Below, one piece after another: positions 23,157 through 36,474 of a stretch of 64,000 nt of DNA. Position numbers and translations under genes: made by a program. Position 1 is the first letter of the stretch, and the number at the start of each line of letters is the position of its first letter. Source of the DNA: Symsagittifera roscoffensis (lineage: Eukaryota > Xenacoelomorpha > Acoela > Convolutidae); the NCBI RefSeq assembly GCF_963678635.1, contig NC_087071.1, positions 39,209,858-39,273,857 on the forward strand, read 5' to 3'. The notes beneath the pieces were generated by a model. The model saw only the letters and a list, made by a program, of their open reading frames with translations. It searched no databases and was not told the origin of the DNA.

Positions 23157-23487
23157 AGTAACAGTCGTCTACGTAGGTTGCATGTGTGATTAAGAAAAAT
23201 AGGCCCAATAATTTTTGGCTGAAAGGTCAATGGCACTATCTCTTGGGCTTTCAAACCTCATTCAGTCGGAGGCAATTCAATTTGCGTAACACATGAGACT
23301 ACAAAATTGTGTTACCGCTTAAAGGCCACTACCCAAATACCCCCACTCTAGAAAAAAAACGTCCCCAAATACCTAAACTACGCGAACGCCGTTAAAAAGA
23401 GAGTTGGAAGCTCTAGTATACCCTTAGTTTTTATTAGACAGTAGTTCTTTGATCCATTCCAGATGGATCAACCTAAAACTCGCCTTA
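23157..23487 (-). repeat. element B 5' LTR fragment, copy 1 (cut by duplication junction)
   Basis: Homologous to the first ~340 bp of the element A LTR: AGTAACAGTCGTCTAC, AAGAAAAATAGGCCC, TGATCCATTCCAGATGGATCAA and CTAAAACTCGCCTTA. The terminal TG of element A reads AG here. The fragment ends abruptly at 23,487, where the second tandem copy begins. Confidence 0.85.
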
Positions 23488-23917
23488 AAAAAACGTTAAA
23501 TTCGTGAAAATCTATCGAGTGAATCAAATGCAAAGGTCTTCCCACATCAAAATCAAATCTTAAAACTTTTCATAAAAGAATCTTACAGCATCTTAAAAAA
23601 TTAGGCTCTGAGAACTTAACAAGGAAAGGACTTTTCCTATAAGACAGTTGCAACATTGTGATTTTTTTTTTTACACGAAAGGTGTTAGATAAGGTTTTTT
23701 CGTGCAAAAATTTTAAAACTTTTTTTCTTGTCAGAAGTTTCTTAATACCCGTTTGAAATTTCTCCTCAGCTCAGAGTCCAAACGCGGTAACTCGTAGAAT
23801 GCAAAAAAACGCGTTTTGCTACGTGAGTTTACCAACAAAATCAACCTCTCGTGTTTTTAGCGGAAACAAAGTCATTCAAAGTTTTATTGCCAGTGTCTAA
23901 AAACACCAGCGAGATGG

Positions 23918-25217
23918 CTCGACAAGATCAGTTTCCCTGACTTGTCGAGCCATCTTGTGAGCGGTAAGCTGTCATGTGTCTCAGGGTCCATGAATGAAAA
24001 TCCATCGTTTACTTCAGGCAAGTCAGCTTCCCTCTGCTCTTGCCTCTCGTAGAATTCCGTTTTCTTGTTCAAGCTGTCAGCCTTCTGGTGCTTCTCCCTT
24101 GTTCTGTGCTCAATTATCATGTTGTAACCATCTAGTCGTAGTATCCATCTCCCGATGTAACTTTGGTCCATTGAGAACGTTTTCAGCCAGGAGAGTGCCC
24201 TGTTGTAGTTTGAATGGCTCACTGCCCAAGTATGCCCTGTATTTCTCCACAAAAGTGACCACCGCAAACTTTTCCGCTTTGGGTGCCCCAAACTTCATTT
24301 CCATGTCGCTCAGTACTTTGCTCCCGTATGCTATCGGTCTCAAGACGATCTTGTCATTCCATTCTTGCTATTGATGGAGTATGTCAGAAATCGCCATCAC
24401 TGAAACAACTGTGTCTAGGACATACATGCCATTCTCCGTAGGCACGCCGAATACCGGAGCCTCACTCGATTCTTGTTTGATTCATTGAAATGGACCTCTG
24501 CTGCGTTGATCGACATGAATTTCTGGCCCTTGTGTCTCATGAGTGTTTGCATCGGAAACACCTTGTTCGCGTAACCCTTGATGTTAACTCAGTATAAATT
24601 CGCGAAACCTAGAAACCTCATCAACTGGTGCTCAGTCTATGGTGACTTCCATGTCAGGACTGCCTCTACAGCATCTGGTTCTGGTCAGATGCCATGTTTG
24701 TCTACCACCTTATGAGGTATTTTATCAAGTCCTTCAAAATATCACATTTCGAGGGCTTGCATTTCAATCCTGCCTTATCATACAAGCATTCACTTCGTCT
24801 AATCGCTCGATATGATCCTGCAGGGGTGGCGTTGCAATGACCACGTCGTCCACGTAACACATAATCAAGTTACCTTCTTTCTTCATCATTCTTGTATGTG
24901 CCTGTGCCATCAGTCGCTGAAATGTGGCTGTTGCGTTGGGTAGGCCAAAGGCATGTGGCTGTGGCTGTTGCGTTGCGTAGGCATCCTCTTCCATTGGAAC
25001 AATCCCAGCTCGCATCCCCCAAGTTTGAAAGGCTTTCATCTTTTCTCCGGATGGGATAAGCATCTTTTACCGTGACTGAGTTCAGATATCGAAAGTCACA
25101 ACAAAACCTCAGTTGATCTCTTTTCTTTTTGGCAATCACTACTCCACACGCGCACGGTGATTTCGATGGTTCTATTATGTCATATTCTAGCAACGTTTCA
25201 TTTTATTTTCAAATTGT
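23918..25217 (-). pseudogene. pol: element B1 RT-RNase H remnant, second copy
   Basis: Same content as 10,995-12,294, including the YVDD site (about 24,845-24,856) and the RNase H YRAYLGSEPFK segment. Differences seen include a silent change in that segment (24,231) and one near 24,397. Same truncation and 15-bp inverted repeat at the left end. Confidence 0.9.
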
Positions 25218-26481
25218 GTGGGGTCATGCGTCTCGCCCCTTGCCTCTGTGATGCCGCGTACTCTTCTAGTTTTATTCTTATTTCCATGAAATTACAGCAT
25301 CCGATATCCGCTTCATGTCTCGAGAAAACTACCTAAGTCCTATCTAACACATCCTTGATGGCTTCGAGTTGTTCGCCTGTTAAACTCCCCTTTAAGTGTT
25401 CTTTCTATTTCTGGTAATACCGGTGTATCCATTTCCAAATCCTCTGGTGTGGGATTTTTCAGGAAAGTTCGAACAGCTCGAAAGTTCATTGTCTGTTTCT
25501 GACTTAAGTGAATGGCTAAGAACTGATAAACTCTTTTTCTTCAATCTACCCACGATATAAGTCTTGTGCATGTGGTTCGGACAATCAAGAATTTTTTTCA
25601 CATTTTCAGTCTTTTCATACTTAGTTTTCACCGACAATGCGTATCTCAGTTTTCTCCCTCTCTGCATTGTGATTGGTGTATCAAAAGTATTCAGCAAGAC
25701 ACTGACGCAGAGGCCACTCTTGGTGACCAAGAATGATCTTCCCAAAATATTACCACTTTGGCTATTCGTATTTGGTACTATACATACCTGCTTGTTATCA
25801 CTGAGTTCATTGTAGCTCTTCATTATCAAACTTACTAATGCAGACTAATTCGCTTTGAACCTCACCCTCCTACTCAAGAAAACTGGAGCTTTGTTAAATT
25901 TTGTCTTTATCAAATTTACCGGTTTTTTACGTGCTTCCTTTCCGGATTTCAAACCCTGTACATTGCATTGTTAAGATCAATCGTTACATCAAAATTACTG
26001 CTGAAATCCGCTTAAAATGGATTGGTCCGACTCGTCTAGGTTCTTCACAACAAGAAAACTCATCCACAGGCTGCATTCCCCCATATTTAAGGCTATTATT
26101 GGCGTTCTGTCAAGGACCTTGAGTGCTCCCTTGTTTGCCGCTGCCAGCCGGATTCTTGAGTCTATCAGAACTTCTTTGTCAAATCCCATGTTTCTATTGA
26201 ACACGTCTGCTTCTGTTTCGAAGTGCATGGCGTCTTTCTCTAGCATGGCGCGAAGCCCAATCGATCTCAACTTCAGTTAATATCGACTTACATAGAAAGG
26301 ACCCAATATCACACCATATCATCGTCATTAAACAGATATTGATTCCATCTAAGTTTAGCATGACCTCGTTTGGGCCATACGCTTCTGTGTATCTACTGTC
26401 TATCGTTATCGATTTTCCGCCACCTCTCGCCAGCAACGCTCTAAGTGCTCTCGAAGGATTCTGTGGGCTCATAGTACACAA
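25218..26481 (-). pseudogene. pol: element B1 protease and linker remnant, second copy
   Basis: Same content and lesions as 12,295-13,558, including D-I-G at the catalytic position. Visible differences are a Leu-to-Phe change near 25,683 and a Thr-to-Asn change near 26,460. Confidence 0.7.
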
Positions 26482-26508
26482 ATTGTCAGCATATACATCA
26501 TTGTTTTG

Positions 26509-29133
26509 TCACTTGGTTTGCTCAAATTCCTCGTGATTTTGTGGCCTCCTACCGTGAATATTGACATTATTCTCGCACCTATTTTTTTTGACCCCGAATG
26601 GTTTTCCAATTTCTATTTTCAAGGTAATGCAGTTGCTACTGATCTTCAGGTTGTCGCCTGTCTCAGGTTCTAATCTTGCCGTTGAAAGTGTTTTGTTTCT
26701 TTGCTGTTTATCTAATTCCTGTTTAATCTTTTGTTTGATCTCCTTTGATGCCAAGTCTCGTTTCGTTTTGTTGATTTTGTCTGCTGCCGCCTTCTGATTG
26801 CATTTCTCCAGCAAATCATGTGTTGCTGCCCGTTCCGCAACTCTCTCTTTGGTCACTATCTTCGCAGATTTCCTCAACATCTCAATATTTAAAACTACCT
26901 TGTTCTGCAATTCAATCTCAGCCTGTCTGTTCCTAGTATTTTGCACAACCGCAAGCGATTCTGATTTTTCATTGCTTCACAGAACAGGGGACAGTCCATT
27001 CTGAAGTGACCTTCTTGATTACAGAAGAAGCATCTCGCACCAATCTTGATGATTAACAAGCCACTGTAGAATTCAATTTCTTCGATCTGACTCATGTCAT
27101 TTTTATTTTGTGTATATCCCAAGCTTTGCATCTCTTGCTTAATCCGCCGATCCGCAATTTGCTTTTCCATGTCATTTGCTTTTCCATAACCTTCGCTTTT
27201 CCATGTCGTCTCTCTGTGGGTACCATGTAAACCTTTGTTGTTGGCTTCTTCTTAAAGATTTCGACTGTCTGAAAAGGAATACTTCTTCGGTTTCATTGAC
27301 ATGCACTCTCTAGATTTCTGTCTCATCTCTTCTGGAGTTGTTGGGTTAACTTTCGATAGCGTATAGTATATCACCAACATTGTTCTTAGGTCTTCATTGT
27401 TCACCCGTTCGATGATTTTTGAAGCAACGCTAAAGTTCTTCCTGCTGGTCGATTTCTCGGGATCATTTCTTCTTCTCAAGCCTTCTAGTTCGTCCAAAAA
27501 TCGATCGATTGATCCGTCATCTCTATGTCTCCTTTTTAAAAATCTCATCATGGCTTAGTGCCTCTTCATTCCAGATCTGAAACGATTCAACAGAATTTCA
27601 AAAATCTCGTCAGCAGTGTTTTTCCCTCTTGGCTGCCAAGCACTTCAGTGCCGTGCCCTCCAAGTTGCTTAGTTTAGCTGTTCAGGTTTGACAGCCATCA
27701 ATCAAGTTGTCTATTCAAGCTGTAGTCCTATAACATCAACCCAGGTGTCTATGCCTTGGTTTTGAAAGTCTTTCTCGACTTGCATCCTCGTCTATCGCTC
27801 GACTCCGTGTGCCTCGTAGGAAATGCTTCTATTTTCCTGTTCATCATAGAAACAAGCGTTTGCCGATGCCATGGCATGTGTTGTTACACTCGTGTGTGTA
27901 TCTATATCCCTTGGTATCCTTTTTGATCTCAACGCGCCTTTTCCTTTTGCTATTTTTGTCATCCCTGATCCTATGCTCTTATGGATCTGAGTCAATATAA
28001 TAGGTTCCTGTTTGTTGCGATGAGGTTCCACAAAGTCCAACCTTGTACAGGGTTGCTTCTCAGTTTTGTCTGATACCGTTTTTTTTCTTTAAAAATAGAG
28101 TTTCTCAAAAGCGCATTCAATTTGGATTGTACTGCACAAGAATTCTCTGCTTGGTCTCTGCTCATCGTGACCATTCTCGTCTCTAGATTCCGTAATTTGT
28201 CGTTTCCCGTTTCAAGCCGCCTTTTTATTTCCTCCTTGTTTTTCGTGATAAACTTCTCCCGTGACTTGTCAGTCGTGTCTCCACTCTTTCATCCGTCTCT
28301 TGAAGCTCTTCTTCAGTTGCTCTTGCTAAGGTGAAGTAGTTGTCAAGGTTCTCCTTTTTTTTATGTCGGAGCTCCATCCTCGATTCCTGGCAGTCCTCCT
28401 CGCTACTCTCTAGTGTTTTTTTCCATCTCTCCTAACTTGCATCAAGTCTCCCAATTCAGCTAATGGTGCTTCCAATTCTGCTACATGCCTTTCTGAGTGA
28501 CCTGCCTCTGAGTGACCTGCCTTTCTCTCTCTGATCTGTTCCTCTCCATGGCCAGCATCCGTTTTTGCGGTAACTGTTCCAAGATCTAGCTTTTATCGGT
28601 TCCTTTTGTTACCTCTTGCTTATCCCTCGGTTCCATCACCCAGCATACCATCAAATTTCTCCGTGAAGGATGTCCTTATTGTCTGTGAATCGTCCTCTAT
28701 TGTTTCTGGTGTGTTTCCAGTGACATCGTTTCTATTGCTTATTGGTGAGAACTCAATTGTTTTCGTTCCCTGTTCTTGTGTTGTCTGCATTGGCGTCAAT
28801 TCCGTAGTCTTTCTTTCCACTTCATCTATGCTCTGTTCAAGCGTCTCAAAGTCAATTTCTGTGATTGGCGCATTATTCTGTTTTATGACCTTTTCATCAG
28901 TTGTCTCCTATTCGTTCCTCCTCGTTTTCATCATGCTAACTGAAGTATGTTTTTTTTTCGTTCGTGTTTGTTTCGTTGCTACCAGTGTCTGTCTCGGTTG
29001 CCTCATTGGGCGATTGCCCGTCTCCGATTTTTTCTGGTAACAACACTTTTGCTCTCCTCAGGTTCTTTTTTTGCAATATCGGTGTATGTACAATTTGAAT
29101 TATACAGGTGTTAATAGAATGTGTCAAATACAA
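26509..29133 (-). pseudogene. gag: element B1 gag remnant, second copy
   Basis: Same content as 13,586-16,211, with the zinc knuckle at about 26,991-27,032. A two-base change near 26,777 replaces Ala by Lys, and a change near 27,405 replaces Met by Val in the capsid-like segment. The frame breaks are shared with copy 1. Confidence 0.85.
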
Positions 29134-29238
29134 TTGAAGACAACTCTATCAATCCCTTTCTTTTACTAAACCCTTAGAAACAAATCCTGTCGAGCGCATA
29201 CTCAAGAGTCCGATTCAACATTTAGTTCTTCTTTAGTA

Positions 29239-29425
29239 GTTGCTTTCCCAGGAATCAAGTGTTGGTACACTTATTTTACTGTCCCAGGACCTAGTGTTGG
29301 GACACATAAATTTTTCTCCTAGGACTAAGTGCTGAGACACTTATTTTTCTAGCTCAGGACTAAGAGTTGTGACAATTAATTTATTATACCAGGGCTAAAT
29401 GCTGGAAAATTTAATTTTTTCCCAG
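29239..29425. repeat. short block of element B leader repeats, second copy
   Basis: Counterpart of 16,318-16,505, one base shorter in a T-run and with one substitution (GGAATCAAG for GGACTCAAG). Confidence 0.8.
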
Positions 29426-29510
29426 ATTTATATCTATAGAATTCAACATACAAGCGGAATCACTCGTTCAACCATCATTTATACTCGTTATATTCTTTGA
29501 AAGGGTTCCT

Positions 29511-30181
29511 CTGCTGCATTAGTTCTTGAACTTGAGTTGTTGCATCGGATATACCTTGTCCGCGTAACCCTTGATGAATTCTCTGAAGTAAACTGCGAAA
29601 CCAAGAAAGCTCATCAAATAATGCTGAGTCTTTGGTGTTTTTCATGTCAGGCTTGCCTCTGCAGCATCTGGGTCCAGTTGGATGCCATGCTTATCTACCA
29701 TCCTACCGAGGTATTTTATCGAATCCTTCAAGGTTTCACATTTCGAGGGCTTGCATTTCAATCCTGCAGTTTTCATAAAAACAAGCACTTCGTCTAATTA
29801 CTCGATATGATCCAGGGTTGGTATCGCAATTACCACATCTTCCACGTAACACATGACTAAGTTACCATCTTTCTTTGTCACTCTTGTTAGTGCTTGTGCC
29901 ATCAGTCGCTGATTGTGGCTGTTGCGATGCATAGGCCAAAGGGCATCCTCTAATGGAACATTATCAGCTCGCAAGCAAACCCCGTTTTTTCTCTACCTTT
30001 TCCCCCAAATTGTACAAGCCAAAAGCTGACCCTAATTCAAGAGTTCAAAAATTTTTGCATCCCCCATTTTTGAAAGGCTTCTATCTGTTCTCGGGATAGG
30101 ACAAGCATCCTTCGCCGTGACTGAGTTCAGATATCGAAAACGATAACAAAATCTGAAGTGATCTCCTTTAATTTGGGCTAT
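29511..30181 (-). pseudogene. pol: element B2 reverse transcriptase remnant, second copy
   Basis: Counterpart of 16,590-17,260 with the same Y-V-E-D active-site position and the same truncation after the YPMQ segment. Confidence 0.75.
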
Positions 30182-30200
30182 CGTTCGATCCGTCTTCATG

Positions 30201-30529
30201 TTTCTATTGGTATCATGCTGAAGACAGCTCCCGTATCAAACAGTCCTCTTGATGGAGTCCTCGCCACCAGGTCCTCGTTATCCTTGTCTTCGTATAGATA
30301 TTGATTCCACCTATATTTGCATGACCTCAAGTGGGTCATACGCTTCTGTGTATCTGCTATCTACCTTAATCGAATTTCTGCCACTTCTCTTCACTAAGGC
30401 TCTGAGTGCTCTCGAAGGAAACTCTGGGCTAATGGTACGCAGATAGTCAGCATATACAACTACGTTCATCGATGTTTGGTCAATTGGTTCGCTCAGATTC
30501 CTCGTTACTTCTACGGTGATTATTGACAT
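30201..30529 (-). pseudogene. pol: element B2 protease remnant, second copy
   Basis: Counterpart of 17,280-17,608. The FDTGAVFSMIP segment is kept near 30,230. One Pro-to-Ser difference lies in the lead-in near 30,472. Confidence 0.7.
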
Positions 30530-32370
30530 TATTCTCGCACCTATTTTCTTGATTCAGAATACCTTTCTAGTTTCTTTTTTTCCAGGTGTTGCAGTTGCTC
30601 CTCATCTTCAGATTGTCGCCTGTCTCTAATCTTGACGTTGAAGTTGGTTTATTTTTTTTGCTGTTTTTTCCAATTCCTGTTTCAGCTTTTGGTTCGAGCT
30701 CCTTTTTTGCCAGGTCCTGTTTCACTTTGTTGCTTGCGTCCGCTGCCGCCTTCTGAGAGCTTATCTCCAGCAAACTTTGTGTTGCTGCCCTTTCGGCACC
30801 TCTGTCTTCGGTCACTACCTTCGCAGATTTCCTCAACAGCTCAACATTTTAAACTCCCTTGTTCTGCAAGTCAATCTCAGCCTGTCTATTCCTGGTGTTT
30901 TGCCCAGCCGCAAGCGCTAATTTGTGTTTTGGGTGATTCTGATTTTTCACTGTTTCTCAGAGCAGGTGACAGTCTATTCTGACATGACCTTCTTGATTAC
31001 AGAAGGAGCATCTCGTATCAATCTTGATGATCAAGCCACTGTAGAACTCAATTTCTGCCGTCTGACTCATGTCATCTTTTCCCGGTGTATATCCCAAGCT
31101 TTTCATCCCATGCAGTCCGCAACGTGAGGATCGGCCGGTCCAAACTTTGCACATGACCATCGCTTGTCCATGTCGTCTCTGCATGTACCAGGTCAAACTT
31201 TGTTGTTGGCTTCTCCCTAGCAGATTTCGATCGTCTGAAATTGAATACTCCTTCGGTTTCCTTAACATGAACTCTCTAGATTTCTGTCTCATCTCTTCCG
31301 AGGTTGGTGGTTTATCTTTTGATAGCGTGTGTTATGTCGCCAACCTTGTTCTTAGGTCGTCACTTTTCACCCAATCGATAAATTTTGAAGCAATGCTAAA
31401 TCTCCTCCTGTTGGTTGATTCCTAAGAATCAATTCTTCTTCTGAAGCTTTCTAGGTCGTCCAAAAATCAATCAATCAATCCGTCATCTCTCTGTCTCCTT
31501 TTTTCAAATCTCATCATAGCTTAGTGCTTCTTCATTTCTGATCCGAAACGATTCAACAGAATTTCGAAAATCTTGTTGGCAGTTTCACGCTCTTCTTCCT
31601 TATTGGCTACCACGAACTTCAGTGCCGTGGGCTCCAGATTGATTAGTATCGCAGTTCAGGCTTGACAGTCATCATTCAATTTGTCTATTCAAGATGCAGT
31701 CCCATAACTTCAACCCAGGTGTCTATGCAACCATCCAAATCGTCTTCAGACTAATTTGGTTTTGAAGGTCTTTCTCGACCTGCCTCCTCCTCTATCGCTC
31801 GACTCCGCGTGCCTCGTGGCAAATGCTTCTGATGTCCTATTCATCTTTTCCTAAGCGTCTGCCCATGTCATAGCATCCGGTGATACACTCGTGTGTGTAC
31901 CTGTATATCTTGGTATCCTTGTTGAGCTCGACGCGCTTCTTTTTATTGCCGTTTTTGTCATACATGATCCTATGCTGTTGTGGAACTGATTCAATGGAGT
32001 AGATTTCTGCTTCTTGCGATTAGGTTCCACAATGTTCAACCTTGTATCGGGTTCCTCTGCATTCGGCATTGGCATCGATTCCGTATTCTTTCATTCGACT
32101 TCATCGGCGCTCTAATGGCGTCTCAAGTTCAACTTCTATGACAGGCGGATTCTTCCGTTTGTCTCCTCTTTGTCATCTTTTGTCTCCTCTTTGTTGCTAC
32201 TCGTTTTCATCATGCTAACTGAAAAATGTTTTTTTTTCTGTTAGACTTTGTTCAGTTGTTGCCAGTGTTTGTCTTGGTTGCTATATTGGGCGATCTTTCT
32301 TTTGCACCGTCTTCGCTTCTTTCTGGTAACGACACGCTTGTTCTCCTCAGGTTTTTTACAGTTTCTGTGT
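30530..32370 (-). pseudogene. gag: element B2 gag remnant, second copy
   Basis: Counterpart of 17,609-19,450, with the zinc knuckle at about 30,969-31,010 and the presumed start near 32,213. A base change near 32,471 leaves a longer open N-terminal frame (32,252-32,494) than in copy 1. Confidence 0.8.
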
Positions 32371-32527
32371 ATGCACTGTTTAGTCTTCTTACAGGTTTTA
32401 ATTGAGGGTGGCCATTACAATCGAAGAAAAATCTACCAATCCATTTCTTTTTACTAAACCTTTCAAATTTATTATTGTCGAGTGTATATTCCACTGTCCG
32501 ATTTACAGCTTAATTTTCCTGCAAAAG

Positions 32528-34889
32528 TAGCTTTACCAGGACTGAAATAATGGAACACTTTGTTTATTGTCCTAGGACCAAGTGTTGGGACACTTAATTC
32601 TTTCTCCTAGGACTTAATTTTCAGACACTCAATTAACTATCCCAGGACCAATTGTTGGAACACTTAATTTACTATCCCAGGACTAAGTGTTGAAACACTT
32701 AATTTTCCATCCCAGGACCAAATGTAGGGACACTCAATTTGCTATCCCAAACTTAAGTGATGTGAGACTTAGTGTACTATCCCAGAATTTAGTGTTGGAA
32801 AGTTAATTTATTGTCCCAGGACTCACGTGTTGGGACACTTAGTTTACTCGACTAAATGATGGGACACTTAATTTACTATCCCAGGACTCTAGTAGTGGGA
32901 CACTTAATTTAATATCCCAGTTTTCTAGTGTTAAGATACTTAAGTTACTATCCCAGAACTATGTGTTGGGACACTCATTTTAATATCCCAGGAAAGTGTC
33001 GAGACACTAATTTTCCTATCCCAGGACTTAAGTGATGAGATACTTAGTGTATCCAGAATTAAGTATTGGGACACTTAATGTACTGTCCCAGGTTAAAGTG
33101 TTAGGTCCCTTAAATTGCAATTCACGGACTGAAGTGTTGAACACTTAATTAACTATCCCAGGACTTCAGTAATTGGATACTTAGTGTACTAACCCAGAAT
33201 TAATTTTTGGGACACTCAATTTTTTGTCCCAGGACTCCAGTGTTGTGGCCCTTGGTTTATTATCCCAGGACCAAGTGTTGAGACCCTTAAATTAATGTGC
33301 CAGGACTCAGTTGTTGGGACCCTTATATTTTTATCCCAGGATTCAACTGTTGGAACACTTAATTTACTAATCCAGGACTCAAGTGTCGGGACATTAAATT
33401 TCCTATCCGAGGAATTAAGTGATTGGACACTTAGTGTACCCAGAATTAAGTTTTTTTTGTCCGAGTTTCAAATGTTGGGAATCTTAATTAACTATCCCAG
33501 AACTTAAGTGATTGGATACCTAGTGTACTATCCCAGGGTTAATTGCTGGAACACTTAATTTACTGTCCCAGGACTCCAGTGTTGTGATCCTCAAATCACT
33601 ATCTCAGGACTCAAGTGATGGGACCCTTAATTTACTATGCCAGGACTTAAGTGATGTGAGACTTAGTGTACTATCCCAGAATTTAGTGTTGGAACACTTA
33701 ATTTATTGTCACAGGACTCACGTGTTGGGACATTTAGTTTACTCTCCCAGGACTAAATGTTGGGACACCTAATTTAATATCCCAGTACTCTAGTGTTAAG
33801 ATACTTAAGTTACTATCCCGGGACTATGTGTTGGGACACTCAGTTTAATATCCCATTAAAATGTCGAGACACTAAATTTCCTATCCCACGACTTAAGTTA
33901 TGAGATATTTAGTGTATACAGAATTAGGTAATGGAACACTTAATTTACTGTCCCAGGTTCAAGCGATGGGACCCTTGAAAGACTCAAGTGTTGAACCCCT
34001 TAATTAACTATCCCAGGACTTCAGTGATTGGATACTTAGTGTACTAACCCAGAAATAACTTTTGGGATACTTAATTTACTGTCCCAGGACTCCAGTGTTG
34101 TCGCCCTTGTTTTACTATCCCAGGACCAAATGTTGAGACCCTTAAATCAATGTGCCAGGATTCAATTGTTGGGACCCTTACATTTTTATCCCAGTGTTCA
34201 ACTGTTGGAACACTTAATTTACTAATCCAGGACTCAAGTATTGGGACATTTATTTTGCTATCTAGGACTAACTAACTAACCCAGAACTTAAGTGATTGGA
34301 TAATTAGTGTACTATCCCAGAGTTAAATGCTGGAACACTTAATTTACTGTCCCAGGACTCCAGTGTTGTGACCCTTAAGTTACTACCTCAGGACTCAAAT
34401 GATGGAACTCTTAACTTACTATCCCAGGACTCAAGTGATGGAACCCTTAATTTACTAATCCAGGGCTCAAGTATCGGGACACTTGATTTGCTATCCTAGG
34501 ACTAAGTGTTGGGACACTTAAATTACTATTCCAGGACTCAAGTGTTGCGACGCTTATTTTACTATCCCAAGACCCAAGTAATGGGACACTTATTTACAAT
34601 CCCAAGACTCAAGTGTTGGGACACGTTATTTACTGTCCCCTTCTGCAAGTGTTGGGACCCTCAAATTACTATCGCTGTGCTCAAATGTTAGGACCCCTAA
34701 ATTAACAAAAAGTTAGGACCCTTAATTTAATATCCCAGGACTGCCTCATAAAATCCGTCTGAATTGCCCAATTCCCGGAACTAATGAGTTGGGACACTTA
34801 AATAACCTTCTCAGTACTACCTCTGGAATTCGTGAAGCGTTTCACTGTTGGGACACTCAATTTACTATCCCAGAACTGCATCAGGAACT
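32528..34889. repeat. element B leader repeats, second copy (~36-bp units)
   Basis: Near-identical counterpart of 19,608-21,968, with the same order of variant units. This shows that the array was copied as a block and has not been reshuffled by unequal exchange since. Confidence 0.95.
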
Positions 34890-34970
34890 CGTGTAAAAAG
34901 ACACCACTCCCAAATTTCAATTTTCTCACCAAAAGTTATTTGAAATTCCTAAAATGTCATGTTTTTCCTC

Positions 34971-35000
34971 AACCAACTGCAAATTAAAAGGCAGTTGGTT
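34971..35000. repeat. 10-bp leader hairpin, second copy
   Basis: Same stem, loop and T-run as 22,051-22,080. The stem is unchanged. Confidence 0.75.
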
Positions 35001-36077
35001 TTTACACCAGGTTTTGGTTGAAAATGTAACAATTCTTTTTGAAAACTCTCCGTGAAAATTCGATTATATTCGAAAACATAAAAAAAGGACAAATTCTATA
35101 CTTCAAATTTGACGAAATCGTCTTTCCAAAAATTTTGTCTGGTACCTGGTTGTCATGCGTTGCTCCTCCCAGTTTATCGCTCTTGTTGGATGTTTACTTT
35201 CCGTTGTTGTGGGGTTTCCCCTGTCTAACCTTCCCCTTTCTAGACCCCAACTTAAGCCGAAAAACAGCTTAAGCGCGATGGGGGCGCTGAATTTCCTAAA
35301 AGAAAACCCGTAGATCCTGTTTCCAAGCAGTTCTCAACTAAAAACGTTTCCTCAAAACTGCGGGGAGAGCTGATTCACTTTTATATTTATCTTCTATAAT
35401 ATAAAATGGATTTTAACGATACCTGTTAGAACAAACAGCACACCCCTATGATGCCCTCTTGTTATCGCACTGCTCTGGTCACACTACTGGCAGCCTCCTC
35501 CCAGTAGCGTATTCTCTTGTTTCCCAGCTCCCACTCCTACGAGCTACTTTGCTATCGGTCTGGTCTCCTCTTCCAGTGAAGTCTCTCAGTGGTTCCCCAA
35601 AGTTGCAAGGCTATCTGAAAACCCTTTCAATGCCTCAAAGCCGAGCAACTGCTGAATACTTGCTGTTTTGATCGAAACCATCGGTCTTCTTGGGAAACAG
35701 TGTGAGTATACTGTTGTTTAATATGAAGGTCTGATCCACCCAATCTGCTAATCAAAATCACTGTCCTTTTTCAGCTTTTACGGTTTCTTCTACTTCTATT
35801 TTTTATGGTTTTTGTTTCGCTTTACCTCTTTTACCTTTTTTTTGTTCCTCTAGGGCCCCCCATACTCGGTTAGCTAGGCCTCGTATCAGAAAGCGCATCG
35901 AGAAAATTTTAAAAACTCACCTAAAAAAATATCACGGTATGACAAGAAGAGGACTCGTTCCAGTTGAACTGTACCACAAGTACTCTAGAATGGTCATGTA
36001 GCCCGGAGCTGTGTCCTGTGGGTTCGAGTCCGTAGTCTTGATGTCGTAAAACCCCCAGGATTGCCATATAAACACTA
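35001..36077 (-). other. element B leader (LTR-proximal), second copy
   Basis: Counterpart of 22,081-23,156. It contains the PBS candidate and GGTTCGAGTCC motif at about 36,021-36,066, unchanged. No coding capacity. Confidence 0.75.
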
Positions 36078-36462
36078 AGTAACAGTCGTCTACGTAGGTT
36101 GCATGTGTGATTAAGAAAAATAGGCCCAATAATTTTTGGCTCAAAGATCAATGGCACTATCTCTTGGGCTTTCAAACCTCATTCAGTCGGAGGCAATTCA
36201 ATTTGCGTAACACATGAGACTACAAAATTGTGTTACAGCTTAAAGGCCACTACCCAAATACCCCCACTCTAGAAAAAAAACGTCCCCAAATACCTAAACT
36301 ACGCGAACGCCGTTAAAAAGAGAGTTGGAAGCTCTAGTATACCCTTAGTTTTTATTAGACAGTAGTTCTTTGATCCATTCCAGATGGATCAACCTAAAAC
36401 TCGCCTTATCTCAAACTAATTACAAAAAATGCACTCAAGAAATTTAAATTAGGTACTCACAT
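36078..36462 (-). repeat. element B 5' LTR, second copy, longer fragment
   Basis: Same LTR as 23,157-23,487 but continuing past the duplication junction at 36,408 for about 54 bp (CTCAAACTAATTAC...AAATTTAAATTAGGTACTCACAT). That stretch matches element A LTR positions about 43,107-43,157. Similarity stops at 36,462, where a minisatellite begins, so the outer half of the LTR is lost or replaced. Confidence 0.8.
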
Positions 36463-36474
36463 AACGACGCAACA

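Larger units (their letters stand above)
10567..23487 (-). mobile_element. tandem duplication unit, copy 1 (decayed element B, ~12.9 kb)
   Basis: This segment is repeated immediately downstream with a constant offset of 12,920-12,923 bp and roughly two dozen visible base differences. The copy starts in an A-run (GAAAAACGTT) and ends inside an LTR (CTCGCCTTA), where it joins directly to the start of copy 2 through a run of A. Copy 2 continues past this point into more LTR, so the left flank of copy 1 and the right flank of copy 2 are the original flanks. Contents in minus-strand order are a partial LTR, a leader, leader repeats, gag-pol block B2 (truncated in RT), a short leader-repeat stretch, and gag-pol block B1 (truncated after RNase H). 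Confidence 0.9.
23488..36408 (-). mobile_element. tandem duplication unit, copy 2 (decayed element B, ~12.9 kb)
   Basis: Near-identical repeat of the preceding unit, offset 12,920-12,923 bp. Differences I saw are scattered substitutions and 1-bp length changes in homopolymers, for example in T-runs near 28,080 and 29,416. All stops and frame breaks examined in copy 1 are also here, so decay came before the duplication. Unlike copy 1, its LTR runs on beyond the unit end into 36,409-36,462. Confidence 0.9.
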
